DNA of 10,945 nt. Origin: CAYJLB01 sp964370845. Its GTDB lineage: Bacteria; Bacillota; Clostridia; Oscillospirales; Ruminococcaceae. A program made the position numbers and the translations under genes. Shown here in pieces: positions 1 through 6,303 of the stretch (the first letter of the stretch is position 1; every line of letters starts with the position of its first letter). The notes beneath the pieces are model-generated. The model worked only from the letters and a program-made list of their open reading frames with translations. It ran no database searches and was not told the origin of the DNA. The stretch lies in the NCBI GenBank assembly GCA_964370845.1, contig CAYJLB010000069.1, positions 1-10,945 of the forward strand. Reading direction: 5' to 3'.

Positions 1-1
1 A

Positions 2-877
2 TTATCAAAGGAAATCACTGGAAAGGATTTGATGGACGGAAATATCTTTTGGGATAATATACTTTCCCTTAGAAATGAGGAAAATTGCGTTATTAATAGT
101 GACGAACCCGCTTTCTTAATAGAAAATGGCGACTTTAATGGTGAAGTTTGGCAGTTTTCTAAAAGAAAAATTTATGATAATAAAGGTTTTTTTTATCAGA
201 TTAAAGCTACGAATATTACTCGGTTTTATTTTCTAAAGGAAGATACTAAAAAGTTGAACAAAAAATTATCGTTACAACAAACTCAATTAAAAAATCTAAC
301 TAATATTATTGAAAAAAACACTGAGGAACAAGTTGCAATTAATATGAAAATCGATTTTCACGATAATTTTGGAAATCTACTCACTCTTACAAAAAAAATG
401 TTGCGCGATGATTTTTCCCTGTCGCAAGGGGAGGAATTAATAAAAGATTGGGCAAATTTAATGGACTTTACCGAGAAAATTTCTCATAATAAAAATCATA
501 GTTTATCCCTAGAACAAATTATTTTTTTCGGTGAAAAACTCGGTTGTAATGTTTCCATTGAAGGGGATTTGCCTTGTGATGAAGATTATAAGAGGCTCAT
601 TTTACTTTGCATTAATGAAGGTTTGAAAAATGCTTATCGTCACGCAAAGGCGGATAAACTCATCGTAAAAATCATCGAGGAAAATGAAAAGATTAATCTT
701 ACGCTATATAATTTCGACCAAAATCCTCCAAAGGAAATTATTGAAAAAGGTGGACTTTTAGGGTTAAGGCAAAATGTTGAACAGTTAGGTGGAGATATTG
801 ATATTTCTTGTGAAAAAGGTGTTGTTATCAAAGTAATGCTTAATAGCAAGAAAAATGTTTTCCCAGTTTTATCTTAA
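2..877 (+). CDS. Sensor histidine kinase, C-terminal part (5' end outside window)
   Basis: This is the transmitter part of a two-component sensor kinase. The frame is open to the left edge, so the TTG at 29 and ATG at 32 are probably internal and the true start lies upstream. Numbering from the TTG, a coiled-coil-like stretch (about residues 70-105) precedes a phosphoacceptor box, KIDFHDNFGNLL, with His111. This is the HisKA_3-like pattern of NarL/LuxR-type systems. A HATPase domain follows with the N-box NEGLKNAYRHA (Asn201) and a glycine-rich segment GGLLGLRQNVEQLGG near the C-terminus. The usual DxGxG box is not recognisable; LYNFDQNPP stands in its place. No membrane segment is visible, though one may lie in the missing N-terminus. 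The signal is unknown. No partner regulator follows, so one would be expected upstream or elsewhere. The family call is firm; the function is open. Confidence 0.8.
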   Translation, partial: LSKEITGKDLMDGNIFWDNILSLRNEENCVINSDEPAFLIENGDFNGEVWQFSKRKIYDNKGFFYQIKATNITRFYFLKEDTKKLNKKLSLQQTQLKNLTNIIEKNTEEQVAINMKIDFHDNFGNLLTLTKKMLRDDFSLSQGEELIKDWANLMDFTEKISHNKNHSLSLEQIIFFGEKLGCNVSIEGDLPCDEDYKRLILLCINEGLKNAYRHAKADKLIVKIIEENEKINLTLYNFDQNPPKEIIEKGGLLGLRQNVEQLGGDIDISCEKGVVIKVMLNSKKNVFPVLS

Positions 878-907
878 AAAATAATATATTTGTTTTGATA
901 TTTTTAA

Positions 908-959
908 AAAAAGCAGGAGCTTTGGAACATAAAATAATGTTCCAAAGCTCCTGCTTTTT
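908..959. terminator. Long perfect hairpin, bidirectional intrinsic terminator
   Basis: Bases 908-930 pair perfectly with 937-959 (23 bp, including three A-T pairs at the base) around the six-base loop AAAATA. A T-run closes the right arm and an A-run precedes the left arm, so it could terminate RNA from either strand. It lies 30 bp after the kinase stop codon and upstream of the next operon's promoter. The stem is much longer than most intrinsic terminators need. Confidence 0.88.
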
Positions 960-1051
960 ATAGTTATAGGCAATCTAATTTTAATAGTTAAAACAATAAC
1001 AAATATGACAAATAATACAATAATATAAGTGGTTTTTTGTTCGAAAAATAA

Positions 1052-1080
1052 TTGTATTTTGTTCATAAAAATGTTATAAT
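1052..1080 (+). promoter_or_regulatory. Sigma-A-type promoter of the HD-GYP/hybrid kinase operon
   Basis: The -35 box TTGTAT (1052-1057) is separated by exactly 17 bp from a perfect -10 box TATAAT (1075-1080), which also carries the extended -10 dinucleotide TG at 1072-1073. Transcription would start near 1087, leaving a leader of roughly 65 nt. A 10-bp palindrome, GTTAATTAAC (1091-1100), lies just downstream of the predicted start and could be an operator, though in AT-rich DNA this may be chance. The assignment rests on motif match only. Confidence 0.72.
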
Positions 1081-1150
1081 TAAAATAATTGTTAATTAAC
1101 CAGTCGAAGTATTAAATTCTTTTGTTTACCTAGGAGGAATTGTTGTTTTT

Positions 1151-2260
1151 ATGGAAATACTTAAAAAATCCAAAATTATGATTATTGATGATAATGTCAC
1201 AAATTTGAATATTGCTCGAAAAGCTCTTGAGGAGAAGTATGATGTTATGCTTATCCCAAGTGGTGAAAAAGCCCTTAAAGTGCTTGAGCGAACTATTCCT
1301 GACTTAATTTTGCTCGATGTGGAAATGCCGGGAATGTCGGGTTTTGATTTTATTACGATTATAAAAGAAAAAGAGTCTCCTTTATGTGATATTCCTATTA
1401 TTTTTGTTACTGCTAAAGATGATACAAATAGCGAATTTGAGGGGCTTGACCTTGGTGCTGTTGATTATATTGCAAAACCTTTTTCTTTCCCTTTGTTACT
1501 AAAAAGGGTGGAACTTCATCTTAAACTCACTCATCAACAAAACGAACTTCAAAATTACAGCTCTAATTTAGAGGTTATGGTTAAAGAAAAAACAAAAGTT
1601 ATTCAAAATCTTCAATATACGATTGTTCAGGCTATGTCGGATATGGTGGAACGTCGTGACGGGTCTACAGGTGGACATATTGAAAGAACAAAGAATTATC
1701 TCAAGGTGTTATTGGATAAAGCAAAAGAGGACAGCGCTTATTGTGAGGAGTTAAAAGAAGTAGACTCGCAACTTTATGCTCACGCTTCACAGATGCATGA
1801 TGTTGGAAAAATTTCAGTCCCTGACACCATTTTACTTAAACCTGGCAGACTTACAGACATGGAATTTGATTTAATGAAACAACACACTGTTTTCGGGGAA
1901 GAAGCTATTAAAAGTTCTATGAAAAATATTAATGGAGTTGAATTTTTGCGAGTAGCTTCCGAATTTGCTATTTCACACCACGAAAAATGGGACGGAAGTG
2001 GCTATCCTAAAGGACTTTCGGGTACGGATATTCCTATTAGTGGGCGACTTATGGCAATTGTAGATGTTTATGATGCAATTATTTCAAGAAGGCCTTATAA
2101 AGAAGCTTTTACGCACACTGTTGCTTGTGACATTATTATTAAAGACAGCGGAAAACATTTTGACCCTGAACTTGTAAAAGTTTTTATTGAGATTGCTGAC
2201 GTATTTAAACAAATTTCTGATGAACATGAGTATAATCAAAAATTGGAGGATTTTCAATAA
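1151..2260 (+). CDS. Response regulator with HD-GYP domain (predicted c-di-GMP phosphodiesterase)
   Basis: The 369-residue protein joins a receiver domain to an HD-GYP domain, an architecture known to hydrolyse cyclic-di-GMP under phosphorylation control. In the receiver (about residues 7-125) I see the acidic pair Asp13/Asp14, phosphoacceptor Asp56 in LLDVEMPG, Thr87 and Lys109. A helical linker (about 125-160) leads to the HD-GYP domain with His216-Asp217 (MHDVGK), His245, His276-His277 in HHEKWDG and the GYP triplet at 284-286. The metal-site and signature residues therefore look intact and activity is likely. The ATG at 1151 is chosen because no usual in-frame start lies between it and the AGGAGG at 1132-1137; the 13-nt spacing is long. 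The stop codon overlaps the next start (TAATG), so translation is probably coupled to the hybrid kinase, the likely phosphodonor. No membrane segment is seen. Substrate specificity is inferred from the family. Confidence 0.93.
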   Translation: MEILKKSKIMIIDDNVTNLNIARKALEEKYDVMLIPSGEKALKVLERTIPDLILLDVEMPGMSGFDFITIIKEKESPLCDIPIIFVTAKDDTNSEFEGLDLGAVDYIAKPFSFPLLLKRVELHLKLTHQQNELQNYSSNLEVMVKEKTKVIQNLQYTIVQAMSDMVERRDGSTGGHIERTKNYLKVLLDKAKEDSAYCEELKEVDSQLYAHASQMHDVGKISVPDTILLKPGRLTDMEFDLMKQHTVFGEEAIKSSMKNINGVEFLRVASEFAISHHEKWDGSGYPKGLSGTDIPISGRLMAIVDVYDAIISRRPYKEAFTHTVACDIIIKDSGKHFDPELVKVFIEIADVFKQISDEHEYNQKLEDFQ

Positions 2261-5200
2261 TGGAAGATATGCAACTCTCTTTTTCTAACAATGAATTAGT
2301 TTCGTTATTCGATATTTCTAAGATTGGTTATTGGAAATGGGACTATGTTACCAACAAAATTATTTATAGCCCTACTTGGGCGAAAGTTGTGGGTTATGAT
2401 TTTAATGAAATTGAACCTGACCCTAGCACTTGGAATAATATGATTGACCCTCGAGATGTTGAGAAAATGAATAATGATATTCAGGCTCATTTAAGAGGTG
2501 AAACTGACCATTATGAAGTAGAAGTTCGTCTTATTAAAAAAGACGGAACTATAATTTGGGCGGTTTGCAAAGGGAAAATTACTGAATTTTTACAAGATGG
2601 CTCTCCTAAAAGTTTGTCGGGAGTAATTATTGATATAAACGAAATTAAAGCGGCTTCGGAACAGTTGCTTGATGAACAAAATAAGTTTACTATAGCTGCA
2701 AGACTTGCAAAATTTGCTATTTGGGAACTTGATTGCACAAACGGAGATATTATTTATTCTGACGATTTTTATTCAATTTTAGGCTATGAAAAAGGGGATT
2801 TAACCCTAAATATGTATGCTTGGGTTAAAGAACTTGTTAGTGTTAGCGATAATGAAAAGCTTAAAGTTTATATTGAAGATTTAGTTTTAAGAAATAAAAC
2901 TCCTAAAGTTTTGGAAGTTCAGGTAAAACGCAAAGATGGAAAATATTTGTGGATGAGGGTTTTTGGCGAAATTGTTGAACGTGATGAAAATGGTAAGGCG
3001 TTAAAAATAGTAGGTGGAAACCTAGATATTGATATGCTTAAAAATTCTCAACAAATGCTAAATACCGCCCTTGATGAATTGGAAGAACACCAACAACATC
3101 TTGAGGAACTAATAAAAATACGCACTCAAGAGATTGTTGACCACGATAAAATGCTTTTAAAAGTTACCGAAATATCACAAAAATTAATTGCTTATGATGG
3201 TGATGCTAGGGAAATTATCGCAGATTGTTTGATTGAACTGTGCCAACTTTTTGGTAGAGAGAGAATTACAGCTTGGAAAAACATCGAAATAGATGGTGAA
3301 CTTTATTGTAAAAGTATTGTTAAGTGGCGTGAGGGGAATGAACCTATTATTCACCCTGTTCCTACGGAAAGTGATTTGCTACTTGATAAACCTGAGGATA
3401 TTGTTTTTTATAATGGGAAAAATGATGAGATTTATGCTGAAAAATTGCTTGAAAGAATATATAAAGGCCGATTAATTAAATACACCGACCATTTTCCGAC
3501 CCTTTATGATTATGTATTAAAAGAAAAAACTATGAATATTCTTGCGTCAGATGCACTTGATGATGAGAAAGCATTTTTGGCATATGAAGGTGTAAAAGCA
3601 GCTCTAATTACTCCTATTATGCATAAGGGAAAACATTGGGGATACATTAGAATAGATAAGTTTAAAGAAGAAATAAAATTCAGCGAAGTTGAAGAAAATA
3701 TGCTTAATATAGCGGGAACGCTTTTTGCTAGTATAATTCAAAAAGCTGAAAATGATGAGGAATTAAAGTCTGCTCATGCTGAGGCTATTGCAAGTTCACA
3801 AGCTAAGAGTAACTTCCTTGCTAATATGAGTCACGAAATTAGAACTCCTATGAATGCAATTTCTGGAATGTCGGAGATTTTACTTCGTGAACTTGGGGAA
3901 CATTCTGCTTCTGAATATGTTGTGGGAATTAAACAGGCTAGTTCTAATTTGCTTACTATTATAAACGATATTTTGGATATTTCAAAAATTGAATCGGGGA
4001 AATTGGATATTGTCCAATCTGAATACACTCTATCTTCCTTGTTAAATGACGTTATCGCTATGGCAAGACTTAGAGTTGAATCAAAACAATTGGAGTTTTT
4101 TACATATATTGACAGCAAATTGCCACAAAAATTAATTGGTGATGAGGGGCGAATTAAACAGGTTTTAATCAACTTGCTTACTAATGCTATTAAATTTACT
4201 CACAAAGGGCATGTTGGCTTTGATGTAACGGGAAATATCGTTGGAGATGAGGTTTATCTTACTTTTGAAGTTTACGACACTGGTGTTGGAATAAAAGAAG
4301 AAGATATGGTTCGTTTATTCGAAGAATTTGAAAGGGTAAACACTACTAAAAACCGTAGCATTGAGGGGACAGGGCTTGGGCTTGCTATCTCTAAACAATT
4401 GTGCGAAATGATGGGTGGAACTATTAATTTGCACTCCGAATATGGAGTGGGTTCAACTTTTACAGTTGAAATTACTCAAAATATTACTCAATATGAGCCT
4501 ATTGCCACTGTGCCAAGTGTAAAAAGAGTTTTAGTTTATGAGTCACGCCCTTTATATGTAAAATATTTTAAACTTGCTATTGAAAAATTGGGTTGTGAAT
4601 GTATTTGTTGCGACAATCAATCTGAGTTGTTTGAGAATTTGCAAGAAGGTGGTTTTGATTTCGTATTTACGCCAGCATTACACCTTTCTAAAGTTCAACA
4701 ATTGCTAGAAAAAAAAGGAAGTTTAGCAAAAGTAGTTATGTACACTCAAACTCAAAATGCTAAATTCTTGGACGGAGTTTACACACTAGTTCTTCCTGTA
4801 AACACTATTCAAATTGCGGCAGCCTTAAATAACACAACTTCTACTCAATATCAAAAAGTGGAAAGAAATCGTTTCAAAGCACCAGCAGCTAAAGTTCTCG
4901 TTGTTGATGACAACTATGTAAATTTAAAAGTTGCAAAAGGGCTTATGGCACCTTATGAGTTTAGTATTGAAACTGCGGAAAACGGTGAAATTGCCGTTGA
5001 AAAAGTAAAAGCTGAACACTTTGACCTTGTTTTTATGGATCATATGATGCCTGTTATGGACGGAATTGACGCAACTATTGCTATTCGTGAGCTTGAGGGG
5101 GATTATTATAAAAATCTTCCTATTATTGCTCTTACAGCGAATGCTATTATTGGTATTAGGGATTTATTTATCAAAGAGGGTATGAACGATTTTCTTGAAA

Positions 5201-5898
5201 AGCCTATTGAAATGAGAAAATTGAATGATATTCTTTCAAAATGGTTGCCAGATGAAATGCAAATTGCTTTCGATCCTAATGTTGAAAAAGTTGAAGATGC
5301 CTTTGATTATGGAGAAATTCTAGGTGTAGATATTGCTCAAGGACTTCGTTATTTAGGTGGAAATTATGAGGATTATTTAGACATTCTTTCTGCTTATTAT
5401 AATGATGGAGTGAAAAAGCAACCTTACATTCGTACTTTATTTATGGAAAAGAGTTTGCTTGCATTTAAGACGGAAGTTCACGCAATTAAGAGTGCTTCTG
5501 CGTCTATTGGAGCATCAAATTTATCTGCTAAAGCTTTTGCTCTTGAAAGTGCTGCTTCAAAGGAAGATTGGGTTTTCATCGATGAGAATGTAAACGAATT
5601 TTTGACAGATTTCCATAAAGTAATTGAGGGTATCCATGAATATTTAGTTAGTCGTATTGAATCTCAAGAGGAAAAAGAAGTGGGTAATTTATCATTGATT
5701 AAGGAAAAATTACCACTCCTTGCTGATGCTATTGATTTTATTGATTTAGTTGAAATTGAAAGTATTTTGGACGAGATTTGTTCCTTTAAGTGGGATGCTC
5801 CTTTTGACGAATATATCTTGAATATTAAGTCAAGTATTCAGTCTTATGATTATGATGAGGGCATGGTTTTTGTTGATAAAATTAAGGAAATACTATAA
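2260..5898 (+). CDS. Soluble hybrid histidine kinase with PAS-PAS-GAF sensor and C-terminal Hpt
   Basis: This 1212-residue protein is a multistep phosphorelay kinase. Two PAS domains of the PAS_3 kind occupy about residues 15-130 and 145-260, then a coiled coil (262-300) and a GAF-like domain (300-497). The HisKA domain has His525 in MSHEIRTPMNAISGM. The ATPase domain has the N-box ending at Asn642, DTGVG from Asp673 and GTGLGLAIS from Gly703. Residues about 755-860 look like a receiver fold that lacks the acidic pair and phosphoacceptor. A true receiver follows with Asp883/Asp884, Asp927, Thr959 and Lys981. An Hpt domain carries His1074 in VHAIKSASASIG. About 75 acidic, helical C-terminal residues have no clear assignment. 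No transmembrane segment is visible, so it likely senses a cytoplasmic signal. GGAGGA at 2245-2250 precedes the ATG, which overlaps the upstream stop codon by one base. The expected output is the HD-GYP regulator next door. Confidence 0.93.
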   Translation: MEDMQLSFSNNELVSLFDISKIGYWKWDYVTNKIIYSPTWAKVVGYDFNEIEPDPSTWNNMIDPRDVEKMNNDIQAHLRGETDHYEVEVRLIKKDGTIIWAVCKGKITEFLQDGSPKSLSGVIIDINEIKAASEQLLDEQNKFTIAARLAKFAIWELDCTNGDIIYSDDFYSILGYEKGDLTLNMYAWVKELVSVSDNEKLKVYIEDLVLRNKTPKVLEVQVKRKDGKYLWMRVFGEIVERDENGKALKIVGGNLDIDMLKNSQQMLNTALDELEEHQQHLEELIKIRTQEIVDHDKMLLKVTEISQKLIAYDGDAREIIADCLIELCQLFGRERITAWKNIEIDGELYCKSIVKWREGNEPIIHPVPTESDLLLDKPEDIVFYNGKNDEIYAEKLLERIYKGRLIKYTDHFPTLYDYVLKEKTMNILASDALDDEKAFLAYEGVKAALITPIMHKGKHWGYIRIDKFKEEIKFSEVEENMLNIAGTLFASIIQKAENDEELKSAHAEAIASSQAKSNFLANMSHEIRTPMNAISGMSEILLRELGEHSASEYVVGIKQASSNLLTIINDILDISKIESGKLDIVQSEYTLSSLLNDVIAMARLRVESKQLEFFTYIDSKLPQKLIGDEGRIKQVLINLLTNAIKFTHKGHVGFDVTGNIVGDEVYLTFEVYDTGVGIKEEDMVRLFEEFERVNTTKNRSIEGTGLGLAISKQLCEMMGGTINLHSEYGVGSTFTVEITQNITQYEPIATVPSVKRVLVYESRPLYVKYFKLAIEKLGCECICCDNQSELFENLQEGGFDFVFTPALHLSKVQQLLEKKGSLAKVVMYTQTQNAKFLDGVYTLVLPVNTIQIAAALNNTTSTQYQKVERNRFKAPAAKVLVVDDNYVNLKVAKGLMAPYEFSIETAENGEIAVEKVKAEHFDLVFMDHMMPVMDGIDATIAIRELEGDYYKNLPIIALTANAIIGIRDLFIKEGMNDFLEKPIEMRKLNDILSKWLPDEMQIAFDPNVEKVEDAFDYGEILGVDIAQGLRYLGGNYEDYLDILSAYYNDGVKKQPYIRTLFMEKSLLAFKTEVHAIKSASASIGASNLSAKAFALESAASKEDWVFIDENVNEFLTDFHKVIEGIHEYLVSRIESQEEKEVGNLSLIKEKLPLLADAIDFIDLVEIESILDEICSFKWDAPFDEYILNIKSSIQSYDYDEGMVFVDKIKEIL

Positions 5899-5908
5899 AA
5901 ATTAAGAT

Positions 5909-5947
5909 AGTAGAGGTATTGTAATATGCAGTATCTCTACTTTTTTT
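5909..5947 (+). terminator. Intrinsic terminator of the signalling operon
   Basis: Bases 5909-5920 pair with 5930-5941 (12 bp, two of them G-U) around a nine-base loop, followed by a run of seven T (5941-5947). It begins 10 bp after the hybrid kinase stop codon and ends just before a new promoter, so it separates two transcription units. Confidence 0.85.
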
Positions 5948-5956
5948 AGATATCTC

Positions 5957-5985
5957 TTGACAAATTGTAAATGATATGATAAAAT
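5957..5985 (+). promoter_or_regulatory. Near-consensus sigma-A promoter in the 405-bp gap before mutS2
   Basis: A perfect TTGACA (5957-5962), a 17-bp spacer and TAAAAT (5980-5985) with an extended TG at 5977-5978 make this the strongest promoter in the window by motif match. Transcription should start near 5992, more than 300 bp upstream of the next protein gene. It therefore drives either a small RNA or a long leader of the MutS2-type gene. Confidence 0.8.
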
Positions 5986-6222
5986 ACTAATGTTAAATTA
6001 AGAATGTGAGGAGTGTTTTTTTGTTAAATGTAGCCTAATTTTGGTATTGAATTTTCAATAACCGAACATTACGGATATGTAATTTTGTAAAATCAGCAAA
6101 TTGGATTTATCCTATTTGTTTGTTTGCTTTAAATATTATTAGGTTTCATCTTGATAAAAATACACTTTATAAATATATAGCTAATGATTTTCTTTTATTA
6201 ATTTTTAAAGGGATAATTGTAG

Positions 6223-6228
6223 TATAAT
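6223..6228 (+). promoter_or_regulatory. Possible -10 box for the MutS2-type gene
   Basis: A perfect TATAAT lies 75 bp upstream of the MutS2-type start codon, but no convincing -35 box exists at 16-18 bp spacing and there is no extended TG. If used, transcription would begin near 6235, inside the hairpin at 6233-6256, giving an mRNA that starts with a stem-loop. It may also be a chance match in AT-rich DNA. Confidence 0.35.
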
Positions 6229-6232
6229 TTTG

Positions 6233-6262
6233 AGTGTATAGATGTGCCTATACACTTTTTTT
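6233..6262 (+). terminator. Intrinsic terminator between leader/sRNA and MutS2-type gene
   Basis: AGTGTATAG (6233-6241) pairs perfectly with CTATACACT (6248-6256) around the loop ATGTGC, followed by a seven-T run (6256-6262). It lies 41 bp upstream of the next start codon, so RNA from the strong promoter at 5957-5985 should largely end here unless read through. Confidence 0.78.
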
Positions 6263-6303
6263 GTTGTCAAAATTAAAATTAAATCAAAAAGGAAAGAAAA
6301 ATC

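Larger units (their letters stand above)
5992..6262 (+). ncRNA. Candidate small RNA or attenuated leader (unrecognised)
   Basis: This stretch lies between a near-consensus promoter and an intrinsic terminator and contains no credible open reading frame. Small hairpins occur in series: 6043-6063 (ATTGA/TCAAT core, GG/CC base), 6068-6083 (ATTAC/GTAAT) and 6097-6118 (CAAAT/ATTTG). A GAGGAG at 6008-6013 precedes a TTG opening only a five-codon frame (TTG TTA AAT GTA GCC, then TAA), which may be chance. I do not recognise a known RNA family: it is not like tmRNA, RNase P RNA or SRP RNA, and I see no c-di-GMP riboswitch core. It could be a free RNA of about 270 nt, or a leader whose terminator must be read through to express the downstream gene. 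Individual hairpins are weak in such AT-rich DNA; the promoter-terminator framing is the main support. Confidence 0.42.

Noticed and set aside
869..1066. Minus-strand open frame of 65 codons with hydrophobic residues
   Set aside because: It runs through the terminator hairpin and the operon promoter, has no clear ribosome binding site, and its hydrophobicity follows from AT-rich DNA.
1091..1100. Palindrome GTTAATTAAC as a firm operator
   Set aside because: A 10-bp AT-rich palindrome can arise by chance here; no second copy or known binding motif supports it.
1081..1150. Possible c-di-GMP riboswitch ahead of the HD-GYP gene
   Set aside because: The leader is only about 65 nt and shows none of the conserved GEMM-type core or paired helices.
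3831..4172. Minus-strand open frame of 113 codons opposite the kinase core
   Set aside because: It is antisense to the HisKA/HATPase coding region, whose motifs are clear; it is a shadow of codon bias.
6022..6039. Five-codon frame (TTG start) behind GAGGAG in the candidate small RNA
   Set aside because: It is too short to separate from chance, and the start is TTG. It is kept only as a note, since a leader peptide would fit an attenuation model.
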